DNA of 64,000 nucleotides from Fretibacterium fastidiosum (GCF_964642095.1 NZ_OZ209244.1:1054001-1118000), one strand, 5' to 3'; positions 16,478 to 25,777 are shown, numbered from the stretch's first letter. The notes: generated from the letters alone by a model not told the origin. Program-made: numbers and translations.

Positions 16478-16546
16478 CCATAACCCATGTGTCCGCCCCC
16501 TTTCATCCTTGCCCAGGCCCCCAGAACGTCGAGGCGTTTTTGGTTG

Positions 16547-16586
16547 TATAATAAGGCAAATGAGAGTTTTGTCTATATAACTCTCA
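16547..16586 (+). promoter_or_regulatory. Candidate promoter -10 and 8-bp inverted-repeat operator upstream of ABC exporter
   Basis: TATAAT at 16547-16552 is followed by a perfect inverted repeat, TGAGAGTT (16561-16568) and AACTCTCA (16579-16586), with a 10-base AT-rich spacer. Sited just downstream of the -10, it would overlap the transcript start and could be a repressor operator. No convincing -35 is present. The exporter pair begins 64 bp further on. Confidence 0.45.
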
Positions 16587-16650
16587 CGGCTTTGGAGGTT
16601 CGTCCTTCGTTCGTCTTTCGGGTTCGGGCTTCAGGAAAGGAGCGGTTTGC

Positions 16651-18486
16651 ATGGAAAAAAAGAAAAGGAGCGGGATCGCCCGGCTTCTGGAGATCGCCGG
16701 GCAGCGGCGCGGGCTGGTGACGCTCTCCTGCGCGCTCTCGGCGGTCAGTGCGGCACTGATGCTGGTGCCCTTTCTGAACGTGTACTTCATCCTGGGAGAG
16801 CTCTTGCAGCACGGGCTGTCTCCCGCGAACTCCGGCTTCTTCGTCCGTCAGGGGGCCGTCGCCTTCGGGGCCATGGCGCTGGGGTTCGTCGTGCGGTACG
16901 CCTCCCTGATGGCCTCGCATGTCGCCGCGTTCCGCATCCTGTACGGCATCCGATTGGGCCTGGCCCGCCACATCGGCAGGCTACCGCTGGGGTTCCTGTC
17001 GGGCACCACCATCGGCGCGGTCAAGAAGACGATGGAGCAGAACGTCGAGGACATCGAGCTCTTCGTCGCGCACAGGATTCCGGAGGTGGTCGATGCGGCG
17101 ACCACGGTGCTCATCCTGGCGGGGGCGCTCTTCTTCCTCAGCGTGCCCCTGGCGCTGACCTGCGTCGGGGCGTTCGTCGCAGCCCTGGCCTTTCAGGGGT
17201 CCCTCTGGTTCGGGAAGAAGGGACGGGATAACCTGAAGGCGTACTACGACGCGCTGGAGCGGGTCAACGCCTCGGCGGTGCAGTACGTCCGCGGGATGCA
17301 GATCGTCAAGGTGTTCGGCCGCACCGTGCAGTCCTTCCGGAGCTTCTACGCCGACCTTCAGGACTACGGGAAGCTGTGCATCCAGTTCACCAACGCCTTT
17401 CAGAACGGCTACATCCTGTTTCGCGTGGTCGCCAACTCCTTCCTCGCCCTCCTGCTGCCCGTCGGCCTCCTGCTCCTTCGGGACGACCCGGCGGGCCAGG
17501 CCTTTGCGCTGACGTTCCTGTTCTTCGTGGTGATGGCGCCCGGCGCGGCGGCCCCCATGACGAGCCTGGCGATGCTGGCCATGCAGGGACGGCAGATCGA
17601 CGAGGGCGTGGAGCGCATCGAGGCCGTGATGGACCGGAAGCCCGTGCCCGAACCCCAAAAGCCCAGGCGGCCCGACCGGTTCGACGTCGAGTTCCGGGAC
17701 GTGAGCTTCTCCTACGATGCGGAGGGGCCGGAAAACGCAAACGCCGTCTCCACGCGAGCCCGCGCCCTGTCCTCCGTCTCCTTTCACGCGGAGGAGGGGC
17801 GCGTGACCGCTCTGGTCGGGCCTTCGGGCGGCGGAAAATCCACCGTCGCCAGCCTGATCCCGCGCTTCTGGGACGTGCGGGAGGGGGAAGGACAAATCCT
17901 CATCGGGGGCGTGGACGTCCGGGACATCCCGAACGAGGCGCTGATGGACACGGTGTCGTTCGTGTTTCAGGACAACTTCCTGTTCTTCGACTCCGTGATG
18001 AACAACATCCGGATCGGGCGGCCGGACGCGACGGACGACGAGGTGGTCGCCGCGGCGCGGGCCGCGCAGTGCCACGAGTTCATCGAGCGTCTCCCGAACG
18101 GGTACGACACCCTCATAGGTTCGGGCGGCGTCTACCTGTCCGGCGGGGAGGAACAGCGCGTCTGCATCGCCCGGGCCGTCCTGAAGAACGCGCCCATCCT
18201 GGTGCTGGACGAGGCGACGGCCTTCGCCGACCCGGAGAACGAGTTCGAGATTCAGAAGGCCCTGACCGAGCTCATCAAGGGCAAGACGGTGCTGGTGATC
18301 GCGCATCGGCTCTCCTCGATCCGAAAGGCCGATCAGATCCTGGTGCTGAACGAGGGGCGCCTCGCAGAACGAGGCCGTCACGAAGAGCTGCTGATGGCGG
18401 ACGGCCTCTACGCCCGCATGTGGCGGGCCTACGTCGGAGCGGGGAGTTGGAAGCTCGGCGGGAACAGGAAGGGGGAAGTGGCATGA
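16651..18486 (+). CDS. ABC exporter half-transporter (TMD-NBD), first subunit
   Basis: A 611-residue fused exporter subunit. Six membrane helices occupy residues ~15-310. The nucleotide-binding domain follows, with Walker A GPSGGGKST near 390, the Q-loop in FVFQDN, signature LSGGE near 496, and Walker B ILVLDEATAFADPENE. The first NBD ends with the usual IAHRLSS H-loop. The DEATAFADPENE variant is common in heterodimeric exporters of the YbtP/IrtA type, which export or import siderophore-like small molecules; substrate assignment is only by analogy. ATG 16651 follows AAAGGAG. It overlaps the next gene by ATGA, and the two almost certainly form a heterodimer. Confidence 0.88.
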   Translation: MEKKKRSGIARLLEIAGQRRGLVTLSCALSAVSAALMLVPFLNVYFILGELLQHGLSPANSGFFVRQGAVAFGAMALGFVVRYASLMASHVAAFRILYGIRLGLARHIGRLPLGFLSGTTIGAVKKTMEQNVEDIELFVAHRIPEVVDAATTVLILAGALFFLSVPLALTCVGAFVAALAFQGSLWFGKKGRDNLKAYYDALERVNASAVQYVRGMQIVKVFGRTVQSFRSFYADLQDYGKLCIQFTNAFQNGYILFRVVANSFLALLLPVGLLLLRDDPAGQAFALTFLFFVVMAPGAAAPMTSLAMLAMQGRQIDEGVERIEAVMDRKPVPEPQKPRRPDRFDVEFRDVSFSYDAEGPENANAVSTRARALSSVSFHAEEGRVTALVGPSGGGKSTVASLIPRFWDVREGEGQILIGGVDVRDIPNEALMDTVSFVFQDNFLFFDSVMNNIRIGRPDATDDEVVAAARAAQCHEFIERLPNGYDTLIGSGGVYLSGGEEQRVCIARAVLKNAPILVLDEATAFADPENEFEIQKALTELIKGKTVLVIAHRLSSIRKADQILVLNEGRLAERGRHEELLMADGLYARMWRAYVGAGSWKLGGNRKGEVA

Positions 18487-20225
18487 AGGACAGCCTGTTT
18501 CGGACCGTCACCATAGGGCACCCCGAGAAGCTGCGCAAGTCGGTCTTCTACACGATCGTGTCCTACCTGGTGAACGTCGTCCCGTTCGGCATCTCCATCG
18601 AGGTGGCCCGCACCGTGTTCACGGCCTGGTCGGCCGGCGGTGCTCCGGACATGGCGAAGCTGTGGGGGCTCTCCGCGTTCCTGCTCGTCTGGATGCTCGT
18701 GATGTTCGCGGCGGAGGTCCCGGCCTATCGGGCCTGCTACTGGGACGCCTACGAGGCCTCGGCCCAGGGGCGGGCCGAGCTGGCGGAGAAGCTGCGCAGG
18801 CTTCCGCTGGGCTACTTCGCCCGGCGCGACCCCGGTGACCTCGTGAACATGATCATGGGAGACTTCCTGCTGCTGGAGACTGCGATCTCCCACCAGGTGC
18901 CGCAGATGGTCGGGGGGCTCGTCCTGCCCGCCATCGCCTTCGTGGGCCTGTGCTTCTGGAACCCGCTCATGGCCGTCGCCATGTTCGTCTCGCTCCCCGC
19001 AGCGGCGCTGGTGCTCGCGCTCTCGACGAGGCTCCAGAACCGGCTGAGCCAAAAGCACATGAGGGCCAAGATCGACGCGGGGAACCGCATTCAGGAGTAC
19101 ATGAACGGCATCCGCGTCATCAAGGCCTACAACTTGACGGGCGGCCGCTTCGCCCGCCTGGAGAGCGCCTTCCGGAGCTTCATGAAGGAGAGCATCCGCA
19201 TCGAGGCGGCTATGGGGCCCTTCGCGATGCTGGCGATCTCCATGATCCGCCTGGGACTCACCCTGATGATCGTGCTGGGCGTTCACCTGATGATCGGGGG
19301 GACGCTGGACCCCGTGACCTTCGTCGGTTTCCTCATCGTGGGGACGCGCGTGTACGACCCCCTGACGGCGGCGCTGCTCAACTTCTTCGTGTTCCGCTAT
19401 TCCACGCTGGCCGGCAGGCGCATCCTGAGCCTGATGGAGGAGCCTGAGATGACCGGCGGGGGCGACGCGCCCGACCGCCACGACATCGAGCTGAAGAACG
19501 TCACGTTCGGCTACGGCGACGAGCCCGTGTTGCGGGACGTGAGCCTGACGTTCCCACAGGGGAGGCTGACCGCGCTGGTGGGCCCGTCGGGCTGCGGAAA
19601 GACGACCCTGATGAAGGTTATGGCCCGCTTCTACGACCCCCAGTCCGGGACGGTGCTCTTCGGCGGCGCGGACGAGCACGGGCTGGACCCGGAGAAGCTG
19701 ATGCGGCGGATTTCCTTCGTGTTCCAGGACGTGTACCTGTTCCGGGACACGGTGCGGAACAACATCGCCTTCGGGCGCGAGGGGGCGACGGAGGCCGAGG
19801 TGGAGGAGGCGGCGAAGCGGGCCTGCGCGCACGACTTCATCCTACGCCTGCCCCAGGGGTACGACACGATGGTGGGGGAGGGCGGCTCCACCCTGTCGGG
19901 CGGCGAGAAGCAGCGGATCTCCATCGCCAGGGCGCTCCTGAAGGACGCGCCGGTCGTCCTGCTGGACGAGGCGACGGCGAGCCTGGACCCGGAGAACGAG
20001 GTGGAGGTGCAGCGGGCCGTCAACGCGCTGGTGGAGGGGCGCACCGTGGTGGTGATCGCCCACAAGCTGCGCACGGTCGAAAACGCGGACAACATCGTAG
20101 TGATGGAGGCAGGGCGCGTGGTGGACCAGGGTCGCCATGCGGAGCTCCTGGAGCGCGGCGGGCTGTACGCGCGGCTCTGGACGCTGCAAAACGAGTCCGT
20201 GGGCTGGAGCCTCACCGGGGACTGA
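18483..20225 (+). CDS. ABC exporter half-transporter (TMD-NBD), second subunit
   Basis: A 580-residue partner of the preceding gene. The membrane domain occupies residues ~20-310 and the NBD ~335-575, with Walker A GPSGCGKTT near 366, Q-loop FVFQD, signature TLSGGEKQR, Walker B VVLLDEATASLDPENE and H-loop IAHKLRT. Both ATP sites of the heterodimer look catalytically sound. ATG 18483 lies in an ATGA overlap with the upstream stop, indicating translational coupling. The frame stays open far upstream only because of high GC; the real start is at the overlap. After the stop comes a 500-bp repeat region and no further gene of this operon. Confidence 0.88.
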   Translation: MKDSLFRTVTIGHPEKLRKSVFYTIVSYLVNVVPFGISIEVARTVFTAWSAGGAPDMAKLWGLSAFLLVWMLVMFAAEVPAYRACYWDAYEASAQGRAELAEKLRRLPLGYFARRDPGDLVNMIMGDFLLLETAISHQVPQMVGGLVLPAIAFVGLCFWNPLMAVAMFVSLPAAALVLALSTRLQNRLSQKHMRAKIDAGNRIQEYMNGIRVIKAYNLTGGRFARLESAFRSFMKESIRIEAAMGPFAMLAISMIRLGLTLMIVLGVHLMIGGTLDPVTFVGFLIVGTRVYDPLTAALLNFFVFRYSTLAGRRILSLMEEPEMTGGGDAPDRHDIELKNVTFGYGDEPVLRDVSLTFPQGRLTALVGPSGCGKTTLMKVMARFYDPQSGTVLFGGADEHGLDPEKLMRRISFVFQDVYLFRDTVRNNIAFGREGATEAEVEEAAKRACAHDFILRLPQGYDTMVGEGGSTLSGGEKQRISIARALLKDAPVVLLDEATASLDPENEVEVQRAVNALVEGRTVVVIAHKLRTVENADNIVVMEAGRVVDQGRHAELLERGGLYARLWTLQNESVGWSLTGD

Positions 20226-20229
20226 GCGA

Positions 20230-20690
20230 TGTCGCAGTTGGGCTGAGGGGGTCGGCCAGACGACCGGCTTCACGCAAGCCGATCTTTCGGGAGGATCGCG
20301 GCAGCCGGTCGGTCGGCTGAGCCGAAAGAGGACAATTTATACCAATTTGCGTTTAATACGGATTGCCTCCCCTGAAAGGGGAGGTGGTTCGCGTCAGCGA
20401 ACCGGAGGGGTTCAGCCAGACGACCGGCCTCACGCAAGCCGATCTTTCGGGAGGATTGCGGCGGCCGGTTGGTCGGCTGAGGGCGAAGGAAGTCCGGGGG
20501 ACTTCCGCAGCTCAGCCAGACGACACGACTTACGGACGCCGACAGGCGGTCGGCGTCGTGTCGGTCGGCTGTGCCGAAGCAAGGCAATTGATTGCCTTGT
20601 GGAGGCGTTGGCGGGGAATGTCAGACAGGCGCATCTTATGAAAAACACCCCTCCCCTTCGGGGAGCCTTCCGCCCCGCCGTTTTCCAAAA
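20230..20690. repeat. Mosaic intergenic repeat built of palindromic modules
   Basis: About 460 bp with no gene. It alternates several imperfect palindromes separated by a TCAGCCGACC-like connector: module A (GACCGGCCTCACGCAAGCCG, seen twice), module B with the inner hairpin GCCGACAGGCGGTCGGC, module C (GAAGTCCGGGGGACTTC), and a CCTCCCCTGAAAGGGGAGG hairpin followed by TTCGCGTCAGCGAA. The same modules, in inverted orientation and different order, occupy 35010-35420, and the last type recurs at 53385-53660. The layout resembles REP/BIME-type elements. Confidence 0.8.
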
Positions 20691-20710
20691 AACCGGCCAT
20701 GAGCTATAAT
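20682..20710 (+). promoter_or_regulatory. Candidate promoter of the TGS-uridine-kinase gene
   Basis: A TATAAT -10 at 20705-20710 and a weak -35 (TTTCCA, 20682-20687) with a 17-base spacer. It lies at the edge of the repeat block, 66 bp before the gene start. Confidence 0.45.
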
Positions 20711-20775
20711 TCTCTAAAAGTACGCACAGACGCACCCTCTGCCAGGGCGTATCTCGACCGTGAGGAGGAAATGCT

Positions 20776-22419
20776 ATGGCCTTTACCATCCACGTGCTGA
20801 ACCAGGACAAGTACATCACCAGCGAGACGCCGGTGACGGGGCACAACGTGCTGGCGGATCTCGATTCCGCCGAGAAGGGGAGAGTCATCGCCTGGCGCGT
20901 GAACAACTACACCCGGCCGCTGGGCTGGGTCATCGACGACGACGCGGCGGTGGAGTTCGTCCTGACCACGTCGCCCGACGGGCTGCGCATCTATCAGCGC
21001 TCCCTGGACTTCCTGTTGGTCATCGCCTGCGAGAAGACGCTGAACCGCAAGGCGGTCCTGCGCCACTCCATCGGGGAGGGGCACTACTGGGAGCTGGAGG
21101 ACGGCCCCGTGACGCAGTCCGACGTCTACAAGCTGCACGCCGCCATGAGCGAGATGGTCCACGAGGACCTGCCCATCACGCGCAAGATCCTGCCCATCGA
21201 CAAGGCCAAACGCATCTTTCAGGAGCAGGGGGAGCCTGAGATCGCGGACCTCTTCGTGCGGGCCAACCTGGACCCGGTGGAGGTCTACCGCTGCAGCTCG
21301 CGCTACGGCTACTTCTGCGGGGCCATGGCCCCCTCCACGGGGCTCCTGCGCACCTTCGACCTCCTGTTGTTCGACCGGGGGCTGGTGCTTCAGTTCCCCA
21401 CCGTCGATACACCGGAGGGCGTCCCCCCCTTCCAGGCGGACGCCTCGCTGGCCAGCATCTTCTTCGACTACGCCCACTGGCTTGAGGTGATGAACCTCAA
21501 CTACCTCACGAGCCTGCACCGCTGTGTGGCGGAGGGGAAGGTGCAGGAGCTGATCCTCATCGCGGAGGCCTTTCACTCCCAACGCCTGGGCAGCATCGCG
21601 AAGGACATCGCCTCAAAGCCCGTGAAGGCGATCACCATCGCGGGGCCGTCGGGATCCGGCAAGACGACGTTCTCCGAGCGGCTGAAGGTGCAGCTCATGG
21701 TCTGCGGCAAGAACCCCGTGACGCTGCCCCTGGACAACTTCTTCAAGGAGCGGGAGGACTCCCCCCGCGACGAGAACGGGGATTACGATTACGAGAGGCT
21801 GGAGGCGCTGGACCTGGAGATGCTCCAGGACAACCTGGCGCGCATCCTGGCGGGCGAGGAGGTCGTCACGCCGCGCTACAACTTCATCACCGGACACAAG
21901 GAGCCCGGAAAGGTCATCCGTCTGGGGGAGGCGGACGTGCTCATCATGGAGGGCATCCACGGGCTGAACGACCGCATCCTGGCCATGCTTCCGGAGAAGA
22001 GCCGCTACGGCATCTTCGTCTCGCCCCTGACGAGCATCTGCATCGACCCCCACAACCGCGCCAGCACCGGCGACAACCGCCTGCTGCGGCGCATCATCCG
22101 CGACTACCGCACGCGGGGCAAGTCCGCGCAGGTGACCCTCGAAGTGTACCCCAAGGTCATCCGCGGCTCCATGCGCTACATCTTCCCCTACCAGAGCCGG
22201 GCGAACGCCACCTTCAACTCCGCGATGCCCTACGAGCTGGGCGTCTTGAAGAGCTACGTCGAGCCCCTGCTGCACACGGTGGACGAGCGCTCTCCCGTCT
22301 TCAGCGAGGCGCTGCGCCTCCTGAACATCCTGCGCTTCGTCCCCGCCATCCAAAACGAGGGCATCCCCAACAACTCCGTCATCCGCGAGTTCATTGGAGG
22401 CAGCTGCCTTGACGTGTGA
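20776..22419 (+). CDS. TGS-domain nucleoside (uridine-like) kinase
   Basis: A 547-residue protein. The N-terminal ~230 residues resemble the TGS and second-additional domain of threonyl-tRNA synthetase (HSIGEGHYWELEDG is the SAD-like hallmark). The C-terminal half is a P-loop kinase of the uridine kinase/phosphoribulokinase family, with Walker A GPSGSGKTTF near 290, DNFFKEREDSP and a lid containing RRIIRDYRTRG. The pair forms the well-known bacterial 'nucleoside kinase' that probably phosphorylates uridine/cytidine, with the N-terminus perhaps sensing. ATG 20776 follows GAGGAGG. It is the first gene of a run that continues with the restriction-modification pair; the next start lies inside its last codons. 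Confidence 0.83.
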   Translation: MAFTIHVLNQDKYITSETPVTGHNVLADLDSAEKGRVIAWRVNNYTRPLGWVIDDDAAVEFVLTTSPDGLRIYQRSLDFLLVIACEKTLNRKAVLRHSIGEGHYWELEDGPVTQSDVYKLHAAMSEMVHEDLPITRKILPIDKAKRIFQEQGEPEIADLFVRANLDPVEVYRCSSRYGYFCGAMAPSTGLLRTFDLLLFDRGLVLQFPTVDTPEGVPPFQADASLASIFFDYAHWLEVMNLNYLTSLHRCVAEGKVQELILIAEAFHSQRLGSIAKDIASKPVKAITIAGPSGSGKTTFSERLKVQLMVCGKNPVTLPLDNFFKEREDSPRDENGDYDYERLEALDLEMLQDNLARILAGEEVVTPRYNFITGHKEPGKVIRLGEADVLIMEGIHGLNDRILAMLPEKSRYGIFVSPLTSICIDPHNRASTGDNRLLRRIIRDYRTRGKSAQVTLEVYPKVIRGSMRYIFPYQSRANATFNSAMPYELGVLKSYVEPLLHTVDERSPVFSEALRLLNILRFVPAIQNEGIPNNSVIREFIGGSCLDV

Positions 22420-23353
22420 ACAGGGCGTTTTGTTCGAGATGAAATTGCCGGATTTCCGCTACGAGTGTCGAGATGCGCTTGATTTCTGCAAGGAGATACC
22501 CGATGAAACGGTGAAGCTGGTCATCACGTCACCTCCCTACAACATCGGGAAGGAGTACGAAACACGAACGGGAATTGAGGAATACGTTCGTAATCTGGAA
22601 CCGATCCTTGCCGAGTTGGTCCGCGTTTTGTCGCGCGACGGCAGCCTGTGCTGGCAGACGGGCAATTGCGTTGAAGAAGGCGAAATTTACCCGCTTGACA
22701 TCTACTTCTACCCCTGTTTTAAAAGAATGGGGCTGCATTTGCGTAATCGTGTGATATGGCATTTCGGTCACGGCCTGCATTGTTCCAAGAGGTTCAGTGG
22801 CCGTTACGAGACGATTTTATGGTTTACGAAGTCGGATGAGTACACGTTTAACCTCGATGACGTGCGCATCCCTTCCAAGTATCCCGGAAAAAGATACTTC
22901 AAGGGGGAAAGGAAGGGGCAGTTCAGCGGCAATCCAAAAGGCAAGAATCCTGAGGACGTTTGGGAGATGACGGTAAGCCGGTTAATTGACGATTGGGACG
23001 CGCTGGTGTGGGACATCCCCAACGTCAAGAACAATCATCCTGAAAAGGTTGAGCATCCGTGTCAGTATCCGGTTGAGCTGGCGGAGCGCTGTATCCTGGC
23101 GCTCACCAATGAAGGGGATATCGTTTACGATCCTTTCGCAGGGGTGGGGTCCTCCCTGGTGGCGGCGCTCAAGAACGGCCGCAGGGCCTACGGATCGGAA
23201 TGGGAGCGGAAGTTTGTCGATACCGGCTTGGACAGACTGCGAAAGTTGAGGGAGGGCACCCTTTTAACGCGCCCTATCCATCGGGAAATATGGAGGCCCA
23301 GGCCGGGGGATAAAATCGCCCGCGTTCCCGAAGAATGGACCCAGGCACAATGA
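22409..23353 (+). CDS. Type II DNA methyltransferase (SPPY, beta-type order)
   Basis: A 314-residue methyltransferase with the TSPPYN catalytic motif near residue 42 preceding the S-adenosylmethionine motif DPFAGVGSS near 245. This is the beta-class order used by N4-cytosine and some N6-adenine enzymes. It protects DNA against the adjacent BglII-like nuclease. Start: TTG 22409 has GGAGG 8 bases upstream and lies within the last codons of the kinase; ATG 22439 is the alternative but lacks a ribosome site. Base composition is lower in GC than the flanking genes, consistent with acquisition as a unit. It overlaps the endonuclease gene by ATGA. Confidence 0.88.
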   Translation: MTCEQGVLFEMKLPDFRYECRDALDFCKEIPDETVKLVITSPPYNIGKEYETRTGIEEYVRNLEPILAELVRVLSRDGSLCWQTGNCVEEGEIYPLDIYFYPCFKRMGLHLRNRVIWHFGHGLHCSKRFSGRYETILWFTKSDEYTFNLDDVRIPSKYPGKRYFKGERKGQFSGNPKGKNPEDVWEMTVSRLIDDWDALVWDIPNVKNNHPEKVEHPCQYPVELAERCILALTNEGDIVYDPFAGVGSSLVAALKNGRRAYGSEWERKFVDTGLDRLRKLREGTLLTRPIHREIWRPRPGDKIARVPEEWTQAQ

Positions 23354-23985
23354 AAATCGCCCAGGTGTACAGCCATTTGAATGGACTGGAGTTCCTCCTG
23401 GTCCACAGGCCTGCGTTGTGGGATGAGGTGAAGGCCGCTGTCCAAAATGTGGATGCGTCCCTCGCCTTCAACAAAGTGAGCAGGGAAAAAACGATGACGG
23501 GAAGGACCCTGTTTGCGCCAAAGGAGCTGAACCGTCTTTTCAAAGCCGAGTTTTTGAGCAAAGGCTGGCGTGAAACAAGGATAGACTACTTCGTCAACGA
23601 GGATTTGGAGACGACGCGGGACACCGTTCACATTCGGGACAAGGACCGGCAAAGACAGGCGATTACGGAGAAGGGCTTTACTGCGTACAGCACTTATAAT
23701 CAGGTGGATTTCGTGAAGGATCGCGTTGCCGTTGAGGTCCAGTTTGGCAAGTATTTTTCGGTGCAGTACGACCTGCACGTCAAGCACACGTTCTTTTATG
23801 AGAGAGGGGACATTGACGCGGGCATCGAGATCATTCCCATGCACAGCCTCATGTCGCAGATGTCGTCGGGCCTCGCCTGGTACGAAAATGAGTTGACCAA
23901 CATCGTGCGCGAAGGTCGTTCTAATCCATCGGTCCCCATTGTACTGGTCGGAATTGAACCCGATGAGCGACGTCTGTCGGAATAG
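23350..23985 (+). CDS. BglII/BstYI-family type II restriction endonuclease
   Basis: A 211-residue protein with an unmistakable family segment. D120 is followed by eight residues and then E129-V-Q131 (VDFVKDRVAVEVQ), reproducing the Asp84, Glu93, Gln95 active site of BglII. FGKYFSVQYDLHVKH and GIEIIPM follow as in the BstYI/BglII family, which cuts GATC-centred hexamers such as AGATCT or RGATCY; the exact site here is not predictable. ATG 23350 is in an ATGA overlap with the methyltransferase stop; ATG 23335 is an alternative. With the upstream methyltransferase it forms a complete type II system. Confidence 0.86.
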   Translation: MKIAQVYSHLNGLEFLLVHRPALWDEVKAAVQNVDASLAFNKVSREKTMTGRTLFAPKELNRLFKAEFLSKGWRETRIDYFVNEDLETTRDTVHIRDKDRQRQAITEKGFTAYSTYNQVDFVKDRVAVEVQFGKYFSVQYDLHVKHTFFYERGDIDAGIEIIPMHSLMSQMSSGLAWYENELTNIVREGRSNPSVPIVLVGIEPDERRLSE

Positions 23986-23997
23986 GAGGGAGAGTCG

Positions 23998-25761
23998 ATG
24001 AACACACTGGCCGCAGTTGCCAGGGGCAGCCGGCCTGCGGACCTCGTGATTCGGGGGGCCCGCGTCGCGAACGTCTTTACCCTGGAGTACGAGGAGGCCG
24101 ACGTCGCCGTCTGCGGGGACCGGATCGCGGGCGTCGGCAGGGGCTACGAGGGGCACCGTGTCCTGGATGCGGCGGGGGCCGTCCTGGTCCCCGGCCTGAT
24201 CGACGGGCACGTCCACATCGAAAGCAGCCTGATGGCGCCGGCGGCCTTCGCGGACGCCGTGGTGGTCCACGGGACGACCACCGTCATGGCGGACCCCCAC
24301 GAGATAGCGAACGCCCTGGGCCTCCCCGGCGTCCGCTACATGTACCTGGCGAGCCGCGGACTGGCCGTCGACGTCTTCCTGGGCGCGCCCTCCTGCGTCC
24401 CCGCGTCCCGCCTCGAAACGCCGAGGGATGAGCTGGACATGATGGCCGTTCGGGAGATGCTTCGGGAGGGGTGGTGCACCCACCTGGGGGAGCTGATGAA
24501 CTACCCCGCGCTCATCGAAGGGGACCCGGACGTGTGGGGCAGGGTGGCGGCGGCGGGCGACGTCGTCCTGACGGGCCACGCGCCGGGCGTTTCGGGAAAG
24601 GACCTGAACGCCTACCTCACCTCGGGCGTCTCGTCGGACCACGAGTGCGTGGACCTCGATGAGGCGCGGGAGAAGCTGCGGCGCGGCATGTGGGTGATGA
24701 TGCGCGAGGGCGCCTCCTTCCCCAACCTGCGGACGCTCCTTCCTCTGGTGAAGGAGAACCCGTTCCTGGCCGCGCGCTGCATGGTCGTGACGGACGACGC
24801 CACGGCGCGCTACATCCGGGACACGGGGCACATGGACGCCAAGCTGCGCATCATGATCGAGGAGGGCGTGGACCCCCTCGTGGCCCTTCGCCTGACGACG
24901 CTCTCGCCGGCGGACTACTTCCACCTGTGGGATCGGGGGGCCATCGCGCCCGGACGCCGAGCGGACCTCGTGCTGGTCGATGACCTGGCGAGCTTCAACG
25001 TGAAGCACGTCTGGAAGGACGGACGCGCCGTCGTCCAGGACGGCGTCGCGGTCAAGGGCGCGCAGGCGCGTTCCATCCCCCTGCCCCACGCTGTGCAGAC
25101 GATGCCCCTCACCGAGGAGCAGCTTCGCGTCCCCGCCGGGGGCGAGACGATGAACGTCATCGAGATGCAGCCGGGCGAGATCATCACCGGCTCGCGGCGG
25201 ATGCCCCCGCTCGTGTCGGAGGGGAACGCCGTCCCCGACCCGTCCCGCGACCTCGCCAAGATTGTCGTGCTGGAGCGCCACCACGGCACGGGACGCTTTG
25301 CCGTCGGCTTCGTCACGGGCTTTGGGATGCAGCGCGGCGCCATCGCCTCGTCCGTGGCTCACGACGCGCACAACTTCGTGACCGTCGGCATGGACGACCG
25401 GTCCATCGCCACGGCGCTGAAGTGCCTGTGCGAGACGGGCGGCGGCCTGGTCCTCGCGGAGGGAGGGTCCGTGCGCGGCAGCCTTCCCCTGCCCATCGGC
25501 GGCCTGATGACCCACCTGGACGCCGAGAGCGTCGCCCGCGCTCTGGAGGACCTGGAGCGGGGGGCGGAGCAGCTGGGCGTGCAGCTGCCCCACCCGTTCA
25601 TGGCCCTGTCCTTCCTGTGCCTCTCCGTCGTCCCCAACCTCCGCATCACGGATCAGGGGTACGTCGATATCATGAGGGGCGGAGTTCAGCCCCTCTTTCC
25701 CGAAGGCGGCCGGGCCCCGCAGCAGGGGGACGCGACCGCCGTACCCAACTCAATCTCTTAG
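23998..25761 (+). CDS. ade: Adenine deaminase
   Basis: A 587-residue amidohydrolase converting adenine to hypoxanthine. Family marks are ADLVIRGARVANVFTLE at the N-terminus, GLIDGHVHIESS (metal site), GTTTVMADPHEIANALG, LTGHAPG, and the C-terminal AHDAHNFVTVG-D and GG-LVLAEGG blocks specific to Ade. GGAGGGAG precedes ATG 23998 closely. A purine permease starts 17 bp downstream, so uptake and deamination are coupled. The gene is GC-rich, unlike the upstream nuclease, and marks the return to native sequence. Confidence 0.94.
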   Translation: MNTLAAVARGSRPADLVIRGARVANVFTLEYEEADVAVCGDRIAGVGRGYEGHRVLDAAGAVLVPGLIDGHVHIESSLMAPAAFADAVVVHGTTTVMADPHEIANALGLPGVRYMYLASRGLAVDVFLGAPSCVPASRLETPRDELDMMAVREMLREGWCTHLGELMNYPALIEGDPDVWGRVAAAGDVVLTGHAPGVSGKDLNAYLTSGVSSDHECVDLDEAREKLRRGMWVMMREGASFPNLRTLLPLVKENPFLAARCMVVTDDATARYIRDTGHMDAKLRIMIEEGVDPLVALRLTTLSPADYFHLWDRGAIAPGRRADLVLVDDLASFNVKHVWKDGRAVVQDGVAVKGAQARSIPLPHAVQTMPLTEEQLRVPAGGETMNVIEMQPGEIITGSRRMPPLVSEGNAVPDPSRDLAKIVVLERHHGTGRFAVGFVTGFGMQRGAIASSVAHDAHNFVTVGMDDRSIATALKCLCETGGGLVLAEGGSVRGSLPLPIGGLMTHLDAESVARALEDLERGAEQLGVQLPHPFMALSFLCLSVVPNLRITDQGYVDIMRGGVQPLFPEGGRAPQQGDATAVPNSIS

Positions 25762-25777
25762 AAGGGGTGTCTTTGTC

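Noticed and set aside
17376..18482. Long open frame continuing the second ABC subunit ~370 codons upstream
   Set aside because: It runs out of frame through the first ABC gene, has Arg/Pro/Gly-rich composition typical of shifted high-GC coding DNA, and the ATGA overlap at 18483 gives a proper start.
23188..25593. Very long antisense open frame opposite the methyltransferase, nuclease and ade genes
   Set aside because: It lies opposite three well-recognised genes, has His/Arg/Asp/Val-rich shadow composition and no family similarity.
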